Positions 12,660-23,574 of a stretch of 64,000 nt of DNA are shown in pieces. Origin of the DNA: Alligator mississippiensis (lineage: Eukaryota > Chordata > Crocodylia > Alligatoridae); NCBI RefSeq assembly GCF_030867095.1, contig NC_081824.1:137173433-137237432 (forward strand), given 5' to 3'. Made by a program: the position numbers and the translations under genes. The first letter of the stretch is position 1; every line of letters begins with the position of its first letter. The notes beneath the pieces are model-generated. The model saw only the letters and a program-made list of their open reading frames with translations. It was not told where the DNA came from and ran no database searches.

Positions 12660-12925
12660 AACAACTATTCTAATCCATCCCCTTGCCCTGAGGCAAGATC
12701 AACTGTACCTCACTCATTCTTGACACATATTTATCTAACCTACTCTTGTACACCTCCAGTAATGGAGATTTCACGGCCTCTAGGGAACTCATTCCAGCAC
12801 TTGACTAATTTTACAGATAGGATTTTTTCTTATCATCTAACCTAAAGCTTCCTTCTTGCAGTTTAAACCTCTTACTTTTTGTTCTGTCTTTACTTAAAGT
12901 GACATTAAGGCAAACAATCTTTTGG
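12660..12925 (-). mobile_element. CR1 LINE 3' fragment, old subfamily
   Basis: On the minus strand this corresponds to the C-terminal coding end of CR1 ORF2. The + strand contains the typical wording 'CCTCCAGTAATGGAGATTTC', 'ACTCATTCCAGCACTTGACT' and 'AACCTAAAGCTTCCTTCTTG'. It is more diverged than the copies at 42 kb and 48 kb, so it is probably an older insertion. Confidence 0.8.
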
Positions 12926-13039
12926 CCTCATAGAGACAGCTGGGCAATTAGAGTTTCTTCTCCTGAGATGTGACCTGCAAAAGGAATGAAAGAAAATAGT
13001 AGGTGTTGACTATTTTTTGGAGTGATTTCATTCAAGGAA

Positions 13040-13245
13040 GAGGGGTTGGAGTGCTGTTGTAGCTGTGATGGTCTGAGAAATATATGATAATTGAGATTTT
13101 TTTTGGCACTGTCTTTTATTTAGAAGACATATTAGGCAAGCTTTTGGGCACAAAGTGCCCTTCCTCAAGGTCACTTTGTGCCAGAAAGTTTGTCTAACGT
13201 CTTTCTGAACTACACAGTTGGTCCAATAAAAGATATCACTGAAAA
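13040..13245. repeat. Dispersed repeat family E (copy 1)
   Basis: It begins with 'GTTGTAGCTGTGATGGTCT' and ends near 'TTGGTCCAATAAAAGATAT'. The same two blocks occur around 28270-28345 and 31760-31845 (for example 'GGTTGTAGCTGTGTTGGTCT' and 'TTTTATTAGACCAACTAATG'). This is a common sauropsid interspersed repeat. I do not assign a class. Confidence 0.55.
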
Positions 13246-13558
13246 AATCTTTACTTCCAAGCAAGGGCTTGTTGCTTAAACCTTACTTGTGTTAAATGTT
13301 TAACCTCTTGCAGAAGCTGTGCCCAACCTTTTCTCCCTGTGAGCAAAATGAGTGGTGCCAGGTTGGCCCACAGGATGGATCTGGCTCCATCGAGATGCAT
13401 GGGGCCCAGGCCCAATCCAGCTGTGTGGGACTTGGCAATTTGGTGATGGAGTAGTGGCAATGTTAATTGCCATCACTTACACACTAACACATTTCTGGAC
13501 CTGAAGGGAGACCCACAGGCAGAATGACATGACTCTGGATTGGGGCTGTGGGTTGAGC
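13246..13558. other. No gene seen
   Basis: No supportable feature. Confidence 0.55.
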
Positions 13559-13760
13559 ACTTATGCCAGGGGTGGGCAAAATGTGACCCGCAGGTTGGAT
13601 GTGGCCTGCCATGCCATTCTACCCAGGCGGTGGGGCCCCTAAAAATTTAGAAAATTAATGTTTATCTGCCCCTGGCTGCCTGTCATGTGGTCCTCGATGG
13701 CCTACCAAAACTCAGTAAGCGGCCCTCTGCCCCAAATAATTGCCTGCCCCTGACCTATGC
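13559..13760. mobile_element. hAT MITE (186 bp) with 8-bp target duplication
   Basis: The element itself is 13567-13752. It starts 'CAGGGGTGGGCAAA' and ends '...TTGCCTGCCCCTG', which are hAT-type terminal inverted repeats. The flanks are ACTTATGC (13559-13566) and ACCTATGC (13753-13760), an 8-bp duplication with one mismatch, as expected for hAT. It is non-coding and was mobilised in trans. A sister copy lies at 34148-34334. Confidence 0.88.
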
Positions 13761-13904
13761 TATATTGTCTTCAGAGAAGTCACCTATAGTACATGGCAGG
13801 GTAGAGGATGAAATGGGGGCTTTCCATTAATGATTTGATGGGGAAGTTGTGGAGGGGGCTAAAAAGGGAAGCTCCTCCAATCTCAGCAATGTGGGTGAAG
13901 ATAT

Positions 13905-14195
13905 TTCTGAGTCGGGAGGGGCTTCACTCCCAGCTCTGCATCCCTGGCACTTGAGGGGCTTCACTCCAATGCCCAGGTCTGTGAGACTTGGAGGGCTTCA
14001 CTCCTACCCCCATATCTCTGAGACGTAGGGGGTTTCACTCCCATCCTCGTGTCTCTCAGACTTGAGAGGCTTCATTCCTACCCCCGTGTCTCTGAGACTT
14101 GAGGGGCTTCAGTCCCACACGCAGGTCTCTGAGACTTGCGGGGTTTCACTCCCATCCCCGTATCTCTGAGACTCGAGGGCTTCACTCCCATGCCC
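13905..14195. repeat. Minisatellite, unit about 45 bp, ~6 copies
   Basis: Each unit reads approximately 'GGCTTCACTCC' + 'YACCCCCGTRTCTCTGAGAC' + 'TTGAGG'. Copies begin near 13918, 13957, 14001, 14046, 14091 and 14136, with a partial copy to 14195. It directly abuts the CpG island of the putative exon 1, so copy number could influence the promoter; that influence is inference. Confidence 0.9.
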
Positions 14196-14720
14196 AGAGG
14201 AGACAGGAGCTGCACGGGGTGGGGACACAGGAGCCGCGGTGCGGGGTCCCCGTGGCGGCGCGCCGATGCGGCGGCGCTGCAGCAGGGGGAGCCGGCGGCC
14301 GGGGCTGGCGCGCGGGGAGCCGGGCGGGGCGGGGCGAGGCGAGGCGAGGCGGGGCGGCGGGGGGCGCGCGCCATTCGGCTGCAGCGGTGCGGATCGGAGC
14401 GGTCCGATGGCTCCATCCCCGCTGCCCGGCTCCATGGCTCCCGCCCGGGCTCCGCTGTTGCCCTGCGCAGCGCTGCTGTTGCTGCTCCTCCCCGCCGCCT
14501 GCCCGGCTCCTCCAGGTACAGCCCTGCCAGGTGCATGCAGGCTGGGGCAGGGAAGCCCCCCCTGGGGAGGATGGAGCAGCGGTGGGTGCCGGGCTGCGGG
14601 GGCAGAGGAGGGCACAGCCTCGCGTCCCTTCTGCCCGGCGGGCCGCGGGCGGGCAGGCAGGGGGCTGCCGGCGCCTCTTTCTCGTCTGGCTGGCCCCCCG
14701 GGAGCAGCCAGGGCTGGGGG
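14190..14720 (+). promoter_or_regulatory. CpG island and putative promoter
   Basis: The only strongly CpG-rich stretch of the window, with GC boxes such as 'GGGCGGGGCGGGGCGAGGCG' at about 14322-14345 and long CG-dense runs on both sides of the putative start codon. No TATA box is evident, as is usual for CpG-island promoters. It covers the first coding exon and the start of the following intron. The transcription start is not determinable by eye but should lie in about 14340-14400. Confidence 0.75.
14407..14515 (+). CDS. Putative first coding exon with signal peptide
   Basis: A 109-bp coding segment starting at ATG 14407, or at the in-frame ATG 14434. It encodes 36 residues, mostly a signal peptide: a short N-region with an Arg, a hydrophobic core 'AALLLLLLPAA' (residues about 21-31) and a cleavage-like 'CPAPP'. 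It ends at CCAG|GTACAG (14512-14521), a consensus splice donor, leaving intron phase 1, which is common after signal-peptide exons of receptors and adhesion molecules. The setting in a CpG island supports a real promoter-proximal exon. No homologous second exon was recognised downstream, so the protein would be secreted or membrane-bound, but its identity is unknown. Both ATG contexts are only moderate. The frame stays open past the donor, but that part is expected to be intron. Confidence 0.6.
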
Positions 14721-16094
14721 CCTTGATTTCCATCCCCGGGGCCTCACGAGGATGGGGAGTCCGGGGCCGCCTGGGGGACAGGAGCACAGGCTCTGCGTGC
14801 TGAGGTGTTCAGGGAGTTCAGCCTCCTGATCCGCTTGCAGAAGAAGGGCAAGGTGGCGTGTTCCAGTGTCCGTTGTGTGACTAAAACACCTGTCGCTTTC
14901 TCCCGGACTTTCTTCCCTCCGCTGGGCTCCTTTGGTTGCCTGGGAATCGGGGCTGTTTGCCGCGGTGGTGTGAGTCCTTGTTCCCAGATTTCTTTGCCCA
15001 CTCCCCCTCCTCCTTTCCCAGTCACCGTGTACACCATAAATCTCTCCGGCTATGTGGAGTGTTTTAGCTGGATCGTTCTCTGGAGCCTCCGATCCTGGCT
15101 CATCTCCACCCCACTAGTGCAGGGTTTACAGGTTAAAGGAGGGTTAGTTGGAGTGGACCCAGAGAGCACAAACTGACTTTGGGTTGGGGCGTGGGGGTGG
15201 GGATGAATCAAAAGGAACCGAAGAAGGTTTTATCTCCCAGGCCCCTTGGAAGCTGTGGTGGGGTTGGTGATTTGTTTCATCTGCTCTCTGGGATACCTTT
15301 GTGGGGTCCAGCATCAGAGCTTGCCTGATTTTGAGGGTGGCTTCAGAGGGAGCTGAGTTCTGCAGGTTGCAAAGGCAACCAAGGGAACCAACTTTGCAGC
15401 TGGAAGTAGGTTCTGCACATCAGAAAAATGAGAACTGCACATCAGAAATTCGTCCCCTCTTCTTGCACTTGTGTGCTTTACAGCCTTTATTCCTACAGGC
15501 ATCGGATGTCAACTTACTCACCGCTCTTCCTAGTCTTTTAAGAGTATGCTTCCCTGTCACAGAGTTGACCTTCATGACCACCTCATTCTTGAATGCCACT
15601 GGAAAGTCAGCAGGGTGCACAGCTTATATTCTTGTAGTTCTGTCGGTGCTGTCACTTCTCAGGTTTGGTGCAAGGATTTCTGGGGTGTCTCTACTTAGCG
15701 CTTCGCAAACTTGAGTGGCTCTCTACACTGGTTCATGGTGTTTTTTTGGACCCCTGAACAACCTGCGTGGATGTATCCTTGGCCCATCAAACTAGCAGCA
15801 GCAGAGCAGTCATGCGTGCTCCTTGCTTCTCTCCATTCCAGTCATTATCAAGCCATAGATTCAGCACTGGTGGATGAACTGTTCCTGCTCAGAGCTTCGC
15901 TGTTGTCATAGCAGGATACAGAGAGAATATAAACAGCAGAGGATGTTTATAGCAGCAATTTCTCATTCTTGGAAAGCTGCAGCCGATTTCAGAGAGAACT
16001 TTGTGCTGGTGGATGCCTTGGCAAAGCCAAGATGCCTGTTCATTGATGCAGTCATGGATACCCCATAAGGAAACAGATGCTTCCACTGCAGAAC
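14516..16094 (+). other. Start of putative intron 1; no second exon seen
   Basis: Begins with the donor GTACAG. CpG density falls away by about 15000. No acceptor followed by convincing conserved coding sequence is visible here. Confidence 0.45.
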
Positions 16095-16930
16095 TAGCTC
16101 AGTGTAGTGGGATGACATTGGCAATCTCAGGTCTGTGACAATCGGGTTTCCAGAATTCCTGAAAGAGGAAACAGATCTTCATGGGCTGGACCAGAAGCTT
16201 GCTCTGACATCGTAGTATTAAGATATGTAAATGAAGAAAGCCCCACCAGTCCAAGTGGGCTGCTATTAGTGCCTGGAAGTTGACTGTCTCAGACTGCTAT
16301 GAATCTGTGATGGGTCATTTTGGCTTTGGCATGCCGCCTGTTGATATTGTGGAGGTTTGTGAAACAATTCATAATGTAGGGTAGTAGAAATAAACAGGAT
16401 ACTTAAAATAATAGCTGGCTTTCAGAAAATGGGCTTCTCAAATGTTGGGGGCTATTGATGGATCTACTTGATCTTCTTAATTTGTCCACTACAAAGGATA
16501 GTACACCATCATTTTTGCAGTCTTGATTGAATGTCATTGTGGGTTGTACAGTCAAGGTGCATGACTCAAACGTATTGAGGATATGTAGTATTTGCTTGTC
16601 TTGACAAACGGGTACCTGTTCACACCAAATATGGATATTAATGGGATATCTCTTCCCACTGTTTTTGAGAACCCTGCTTATTCTTCTCATGCCATAACTA
16701 ACAAATCTACCCTGCGCATAGAGCACCTGGAAGAAGAAGGTTTAATTGCACACTCAGTAATTGCACAAGAATGCATTTGGAAGGCAATGTGGCTCTCTGC
16801 ACAAAAATGTTTGGATGCTAGTGTGCCTGATGCTGTGAGTTGTTGTACCATGCTGTACCCCACACAACGTCTGTCAGGAAAAGGGTGCAATTTTTTTCCT
16901 GGAATAAGCTCCAGACACCACTGATGTGTA
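16095..16930 (+). pseudogene. Ancient Harbinger transposase relic
   Basis: A heavily decayed HARBI1-like transposase that becomes readable only by hopping frames. Ordered matches are 'AWKLTVSDCYESV' (usual ALWKLATPDSYRSV, about 16276-16314), 'GHFGFGMPPVDIVEVCETIH' (usual FGVGKSTV...EV..AI), 'GAIDGST' (usual GAIDGTH, first catalytic D, about 16450), 'CTVKVHDSNVLR' (usual GWSGKVHDARVFR), 'DINGISLPTVFENPAYSSHA' (usual INGI.IP..ILGDPAYPLLPW, second D changed to N), 'RMHLEG' (usual RMTVE) and 'HNVCQEKG' (usual HNICE..GE). Stops and frameshifts separate most blocks. It is older than the copy at 799 and, if the exon 1 model is right, lies in intron 1. Confidence 0.75.
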
Positions 16931-19147
16931 GGCTAGGTACAAAAAACAGAAAGTACACCTGTTGTAATTGGGGCAGGATCCAGGTGAACAGGGCAAATAA
17001 AAGGTGCTTTCCGTACCCACATTCTTGCTTCACAGACTGTCAAAACTGAGGAAAATATGATGCTATGATGAGGGAATGTGTTTCGATGGAAGTGCATAGT
17101 ACACATATCAGTATTTGTGCCATTGCTTGTGTGGGATGTTAAGCTTTGGATACAACTTCCTGACTTCTCCTCCTACCTGTATAATAATCACACAGTTCTG
17201 TCATAACAAGCCAGATTGCCTATAATTTTTACTCAGGGTTTTTGTACTGTATATTTTTTCTTCATTACACCTGTCAAAAGTCATTCTTTATTGTGTTGTG
17301 ACATGGTATGCAAAATATGAAAAATTACACATGGCTACCTATCAATAATTAGTCACTAATTAAACCGCTTTTACAATGTTGTGTGTGCCTCTGCTTGCAG
17401 CAGTAGGGAATATCCAGTCAAACTTCTCATGTAAAAGGCTGGTAGACTTCTCATGTAAAAGGCTGCTGCACTTGTGGTTGTCATAATTTGTCTGGTTGTT
17501 GGAGTTTTGGGGGTTTTAATGTGCTGTGTATTGTGTTTGCTCCTTGCTTCCATCAGGCTCTTTGAGATGGTTTTATACCAGTGCAGAATTTGCATCTCCC
17601 AAGTCATGATACTTGTTCTGCTCACACCAGGACACTTGGTGTTTCCCTCTGGCCACCTAGCGGCATGCTGGGATATTTTTGGTTGAATTGAGCTGAGCAG
17701 GTTGAGTGAAGGATTAAATGTTGGCCAGATAGGTATCACTCTAGAGGCACCTTCTCTTACACGAGTGGTGAGTGGGAAGTTAATAAGTAGGAAGGTCAGA
17801 ATGGATAGACTTGGGGAATTGTGGAACTGTCATAGCATGAGCACAGCTACCTCCGTGTTCGCAGCAGCAGCCTCAGTGCAAAGTGGTCTCTAACCCATTA
17901 GTTCTCAAACTTGAGCTCACACTGAAAGGGTGCTTCTGAGCCTCAAAGTGGGACTGCCCATCCAAAAAGGTTGGAAACTGCTGCACTAGTGCATCTCTCC
18001 CACCCGGAGGTGCAAGTGATCCCAGATTGGAAGCAAGTATAAACCCAGGTTGAAAGGGACATGTCTACCTTGTGAGCTGCAATGTGAGGTAGGATTGTAG
18101 GGACACTTAAGTTGGTTCAGATGCCCTCTAGGTATGGCAACATAGAACTCAACCTGGGCTAATTTACCCTGCATGTCAGCAGTCTCTACTCAGACAAGCT
18201 TCTTTACCTAAATAAGGACTACTGGTCTGAGCTAGTGTTTGGTAAGTTGAAAATATTTCACCTGGCTGTGCTACCGTTTCACAGATGTTGCCTGCTGTGA
18301 AAGCCCACCATTCACGTGATCACTACAGGTGGAATCATGAAGCTTTTCTTTTGATTTCTTTTTAAACATCAGGATCCAGTTGCTGCCAGTGCTCCAGATT
18401 GTCTGTGTTTTCATAAAACAAAGCTGTTATTTTTTCTCCCTCAACTGTACCTGTGTCTACTACTGTGATCTGTTTCCAATTAGATGGGTCATGACCGCTT
18501 CACACACCAACACTTTATTTACCATTTGTTTCTCATCTGATTTTTAGTGAGGGGACATCTGACACTCATTTTTGCTTCCTAGAGATCAGTGCTATGCACA
18601 TTATTCACTTTTTTTCTGTGAACCATTTAGATAGTTGATTTGTCTTTATCTCAGGAAACTCAGTCCCACATTTCTCTCCCCAATATTGCAGGAGGGAATG
18701 AACCTTATTCTTATTTTTTTCTGACAGCCTTCAGAGGGCGCTCGCAGCACTTCAGCAGTTAGTTGTCAAAGGCTTCAATGTACAGCAGTGAGAGCAGCTC
18801 TATTACCCTTTCTCTCTGTATGAAGGAACCTGCAGGTGAAAAAAACAGTGCAAAGCAACAGTAACTGTGATGGGCTGCGCAGCTGGACAAATGTACTAAA
18901 GTACTTCCCAGTGCTGTTAAGAGTTAAATGTTATTAACTTGAGAGTAAGGTTGCTTTTTTTTATTCACAAGGGAGATAGATCCTCCAGTTTCTGTGTCTT
19001 GGAACAGTCCTGTCCTTTCAGACCTCCAAGACTAAATATAGAATATGCTGACAAGGTTTTTGGGGAGAGGGTAATTTTTTTTGGCTTCTGAAGGTCTTCA
19101 AAGTTATAGCTTTCACCTCTTTTCATATTCTTTAATTATATCTTAGA
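16931..19147. other. No gene seen; small local duplication
   Basis: Intron-like DNA. 'ACTTCTCATGTAAAAGGCTG' occurs twice in direct repeat at about 17422 and 17446. No exon or RNA gene is supportable. Confidence 0.6.
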
Positions 19148-19400
19148 TCAGGCGTGGCCAGCCTGAGGCATGCATGCCATACCTGGCACAGGCAGCCTCT
19201 GTGTGTGGCATGCAGCAGATATTAGCGGGAGCAAGCAGCACAGTGGCAGATAGGGCAGGGACCATAAAGCAGAGCATCAGATCAGGCAGGGGAAGAGGAT
19301 CAGAAAGGCACTTAAGGAGGTTACATAGTTTAATTTGTGGCACATAGCTCAATTTGTGGTCCCCACATTCCTAGATACCTCTCTTGCTGCTGTGGAACTT
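19148..19400. repeat. hAT-like dispersed repeat, family C (copy 1)
   Basis: Begins near 'CAGGCGTGGCCAGCCTGAGGC' (19150-19170; compare the CAGGGGTGGCCA terminal wording of hAT MITEs), then 'GCAGCCTCTGTGTGTGGCA' and 'TGGCAGATAGGGCAGG'. The same series, with slight changes, recurs at 22600-22799. It is non-coding. Confidence 0.6.
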
Positions 19401-20050
19401 TTTTACTTCAGTTACATGAGGGACTTAGATGACTAACTGAGCTTTCTAAGAAGCGAGATCTAGATTTTTAAGGCCTTACTTTATGAGGAGTCAATTTAAT
19501 TCCCTTAGATTAAATTAATTTAGAAAGCTGAACTACTGACCATGTGCTTGCTGCATTGTACTTAACTACTTGCTCATACAGGCTGAAAAAAAATTTGAGC
19601 CAGATCATATTTCATCACAGACGTGCTTCAGTGTGAACCTATTCCACTCTGCTGGAAAATTGCTGTGAACAGTGTGAAAACAGTGTGAACCTATTCCACT
19701 CTGCTGAAAAACTGCTAATACCAGCGATGGCAGGTCTTCCTCCTTCTGGTGACTTAATCTTGAAGGATGTTACAAAAGTAGATGCATTAATTGGTTTCCA
19801 GAGACTCAAACAGGGTGAAATAGGATCACCCTTAAGCACCTAAGACCCCTTAGGTATCTGGTAGGTAGAATAAGATCCTGAGTCCTGTGCTGGCGGTTTG
19901 GTGTCTGAGAATTATGAGTCATAGCCCACAAAAAGAAAGAGTGGCTTAAAATTCCTGTAATGCTTAAAATACCAAATGTTGCGTTTTCCTGATTTGCCTT
20001 ATGATTTTTAAGCCTTTAAGAGTTCAAGATTTTCTCCCCACCCAGGAGAT
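19401..20050. other. No gene; 53-bp tandem duplication
   Basis: 'GTGTGAACCTATTCCACTCT' occurs at about 19631 and 19684 in direct repeat, with its flanks (unit about 53 bp). Nothing else is supportable. Confidence 0.65.
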
Positions 20051-22216
20051 CTAGGCTAAAAACAGAAGTTATACAGAAACAGGTTTAAGTGATCAGAAAC
20101 TGGTTTAAACCTGTAACAGAACATAAGTTCATTGCACATAAACCAGTTTCAAAATGGCCCAAACTGATTTAAGATAAACCTAGTTGAACATAGTATCAGA
20201 CTTAATGGATTTGGGTCAAACGGGTTTATGGAACTTGTGTCCCAGACCCCTTCCTGGTTTAAGTTAAACCAGAGTCCCCCAGCATCCTCTGCTAGCCCTG
20301 CCCCTCTGGGTGGGTGGGGATGTGGCCAGATAGCAGCTGGCATGGCCCTTTGAGACAAAGGGAGCAGGGAAAAGTTTTATTCCCCCCCTCCCCTCTCCCG
20401 CTGAGGGACCGCAGCTGAGGCCTGCCTGGCTGGGGTATAGCAGCTCATCAGGCATTCTCCCCCTTCCCCACTCCAGCGGCAGGGGTAGAGGCATGGACAG
20501 AGCTGGATGCCATGGCACTACCATCTTCCTGCCTCAGCGGGACTGAGCTAGGCTGGTCAACATGCACTGCTGAGGGCAGACACACAAGGGCTACCTGGGC
20601 TGGGCCGCAGGGCCCTTGGCTTGGGCTGGGGGACATGGGCAGCGGCTGGCCAAGTAACAGGCTGTCCGGGCTGGCTCAGAGACTCTGGCAGGCCCGGAGC
20701 CCAGGAGCCACCTGCTGTGGGGGCTTGCAGTCCCTGTATGCCTATCCTGTGTAGCACCTACCAGCTGCAGCCCCACCATAGGCTGTGTGTCTTCTGCCTC
20801 CCTCACCTCCAGCTGCTGCTGCGGCCATTGTGCAGCTTTGGGTGGGTGGGTGGAAGCTTTAGCCCTGCAGCTTCTCCCCAGTGCATAGAGCTTTGGGTCT
20901 AGCTCCAGCTGCTTTGCACCCACTCCCCTGCAAGGGCTGCTCATCACACTGGGCGAGCAGAGCAGGCAGAAGGGACCTGGACCTGGAGCCAGAGTTCTAG
21001 GCACTGGGCAGAAGCTGCCAGACTAAAGCTTCCACCTGCCCAGACTTGTGCTGCGCTGTGGGGCAGGAGCCACAGCTGGAGGTGAGGGGAGCAGAACAGC
21101 CCTGCCAGGCCCAGCCAGCACACAGCTTTCCCTCACATCCAGCGGCTCCTCTCTCACCCCCTTCCACTGCTGTCCCTGCTGTGCCGCTTTGGGCAATAAG
21201 ATGGGGAGAGGGGGTAGCTTTAGCCTGGCAGCTTCTGCTCAGAGCATGGAGATCCGGCTCTGGCTCCAGCTGCTTTCCACCTGCTCCCCCTGTCGGGGCT
21301 GCTTATCGCACTGGGCAGGTGGAAGAAGGCAGCCGGAGCTAGAGCTCCATGCTCTGGGCTGAAGTGACCCCTGCATCTCTTGCTGCTCGGAGTGGTGCAG
21401 CAAGGGCAGGAGTGGGAGGTGGAGGAGCTGCTGGAGGCAAGGGGAAGCTGTGGACAGGGCAGGGCTGTTCTGCTCCCCTCACCTGCAGCTGCAGGTCCTG
21501 CTCCTGCTCCTGCTCCACAGTGCAGTGCAGCACTGGGTGGGTGGAAGCTTTAGCCCAGCGGCTTCTGCCTAGTGCCTGGAGCTCTGGCTCCAGCTCTGGC
21601 TGTCTTTCACCCATTCCACCCACCCAGCACTATAAGCATCCCCTGTGGACAGGCGAGGGCTGGGTGGAGAGCAGCTGGAGCAGGATCCAGAGCTCCATGT
21701 GCTGGGCAGAAGCCACAGGGCTAAAGCTTTCACCTGCCCACCCAGAGCTGCACATTGGCGGTGCAGCCAGAAGGTGCTGCACAGGACAGGGGTGCTGCGG
21801 GGGCTGTGAGCCCCTGTGGCAGGTGGCTCCTGGGCTCTAGGCCTGCCAGCGCTTCCAAGCTGGCACAAGCAGCCCACTGCTTGCCCAGCCACTGCCTGTG
21901 CCCTGCAGTCTGAGCCAAGGGCCCAGCCTCCATGGCTGAACCTGGGTCAGGTCCTGTGCATCCACCCTCAGCAGCGCCTGCGGGCCAGCCCGGCTCAGCT
22001 CTGCAGCCCTAGGCAGATGGCAGGGCCATGTCGGCCAGCTCTGGTGAGGCCACTCCACTGTGCGAGCTGGGAACAGGGGAGAAAGCCAGACAGACCCCAA
22101 CTGGGCGTGTCTCTTTCCACTGTGCAAATCGGTTCAGTCTACGTAGCTTAGACTAACTTGCAAAGGTTGACTCAATTCAGGCTCAGGTTTTTTGAATGTC
22201 TATCCCTAACCCTAGA
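20051..22216 (+). mobile_element. hAT-like non-autonomous element with giant palindrome
   Basis: The left end block A (20051-20280) starts 'CTAGGCTAAAAACAGAAGT' and carries repeated AAACCAGTTT/AAACTGGTTTAAACC words. The right end block B (22130-22216) finishes 'GTCTATCCCTAACCC'. The ends share the short terminal inverted wording TAGGGAYAGA, which is hAT-like. Between them, about 20470-22085 is one imperfect palindrome centred near 21285: for example 'CCAGGAGCCACCTGC' at 20701 pairs with 21819-21833, 'AAGCTTTAGCC' at 20854 with 21719-21729, and 'GCAGAACAGC' at 21091 with 21464-21473. Several long open frames here are by-products of GC richness. No transposase is recognisable. The target duplication is uncertain. 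Confidence 0.65.
20470..22085. repeat. Giant imperfect palindrome (arms ~800 bp)
   Basis: An inverted repeat with almost no spacer, centred at about 21267-21292 depending on local indels. Matched pairs extend from the centre to the outer blocks, for example the 'GGGCCCTTGGCT' region near 20607 with its complement near 21910, and the 'ACTGCTGAGGG' region near 20565 with its complement near 21970. Within each arm a 'GGTGGAAGCTTTAGCC...GGCTTCTGC' module recurs in alternating orientation (near 20850, 20995, 21210, 21330, 21545 and 21700), so smaller palindromes are nested in the large one. Confidence 0.75.
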
Positions 22217-22599
22217 GACTATACTTTTGAAAATAATTGAAAACTGAGACTCTTTTGCAATCACTTGACCCCATGAATAGGGACTTAAAGAAAAACTCCA
22301 AATTTTGTGAGACTTATGAAATCAGAGTTGGGAACCCTTTGTAGCAGACTGATTCCACCCACAGTTTTTCTAAGTTTTATTTTCTGTTTCACCTTCCCTT
22401 TCTTAGCAAGTTACTTAAGCATGTGAGTAACTACTGAAATTTAAAAAACTAGCCATATGTGTTTACATTTCTTGCTGAGTCGAGGCATTTGTTGCTAAAG
22501 AATCTGAACAAAGGTAGGATCTTTGTCTTTAGGAAAGTGCTTGCTAACTTCTGTTCATTATACACACAAAACCGTGAAGCTCTGTTTGGGATGTCATAG
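22217..22599. other. No gene seen
   Basis: Short unassigned stretch between two repeat copies. Confidence 0.6.
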
Positions 22600-22799
22600 T
22601 TTAGGGGTGGCCAGGCCATGAGTGGCACGGGTAGCCTCTGGATGTGGCACACAGCAAATCAGGGAGGGGACAGGCAGCATAATAGCAGATAGGGCAGGAA
22701 GCAAAAAGCAGAGCAGCCAACCAGGCAGGGAGCGCAGGAAAGCAGGAAGTGGAAAGCAGAGCAGCAGTATGGGCAGGGGAAGGAGATTGGAGTGGCACT
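22600..22799. repeat. Family C repeat (copy 2)
   Basis: Starts 'TAGGGGTGGCCAGGCCATGA' (22602) and repeats the order seen at 19148 ('GTAGCCTCTGGATGTGGCA', 'AGCAGATAGGGCAGGAAGC'). It is cut off by the element beginning at about 22800. Confidence 0.6.
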
Positions 22800-23574
22800 C
22801 CTGGGCTAAATACAGATAGTCAAAAAACCTGAGGCTGAATCAATTCAGTATTTGCAGGTTAGTTTAATTCAGGAAATGAGTTTAATTCAGGAAATGAATG
22901 TATTTGCAGGTTAGTTTTGATTCAGGAAATGCAGCCACATGCCTGCAGTAGCTTAGGCCAGAAGCTGAGGGGTGCTAGAGTATGGCTTTCTGCCATGTAG
23001 CCAGCATGGGCTGTGTGTTCACTTCCTCTTCCTGCTGCCCCCAAGGTCTCTGGGATTTGCAGTCCAGAATCACAGCAGCAGGATTGTATAGGGTTGCTTA
23101 TCACTTCTTCTTCTTGGTGCCTCTGGGATTTGTAGTTCACAGTTGTAGCCAGCACTAAGTTTCAGTAAGTTTAGCAGGGCAGGGCAGCTCTGTACTTGGG
23201 GGAAGAAGGGGTTTAACTCCTTCCCTGGCCCCAGCCCCCAGCTGGGGTTTGCCTGTGGGGAGGCAGTCCCTGCCTTCCCCCCCAACCCGTATCTGCTGGA
23301 GCAGACAGTACAGCCCAGCCCAGCCCAGCCCAGAGCTGGAAAACCTGCTGGGATGCTAGGGGACTCTGATTTAACTTAAACCAGGAAGGGGTCTGGGACA
23401 AATCATAAACTGATTTGACCCAAATTAATTCTGATAAACTTGGTTGAATGTAGTATCTGAAACCAGTTTCAGCCATTTTGAAACCAGCTTATGTGCCCTT
23501 AACTTCTGTTCTGTTATGGGTTTAAACCAGTGTCTGATTACTTAAACCGGTTTATTTGAGACTTCTGTCCCTAG
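22800..23574 (-). mobile_element. Related hAT-like element, inverted orientation
   Basis: Block B is on the left ('ACAGATAGTCAAAAAACCTG' from about 22811, the inverse of the right end at 22216). Block A is on the right (23340-23574, ending 'ACTTCTGTCCCTAG'), the inverse of 20051-20280 over about 230 bp. It is thus a shorter (~0.77 kb) copy of the same A...B family, facing the 20-22 kb element. Internally, 'CTCTGGGATTTGCAGT' and 'CTCTGGGATTTGTAGT' form a direct repeat about 70 bp apart. Confidence 0.65.

Noticed and set aside
13090..13230. Possible transcription terminator or RNA hairpin ('GGGCACAAAGTGCCC')
   Set aside because: It is part of dispersed repeat family E and not tied to any gene.
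14099..14803. Long overlapping open frames on both strands over the CpG island
   Set aside because: GC-rich DNA lacks stop codons. Only the frame with a signal peptide ending at a splice donor has independent support.
20512..22127. Open frames of 80-160 codons on both strands
   Set aside because: They lie in the GC-rich palindrome, are mirror images of each other in part and contain no known domain.
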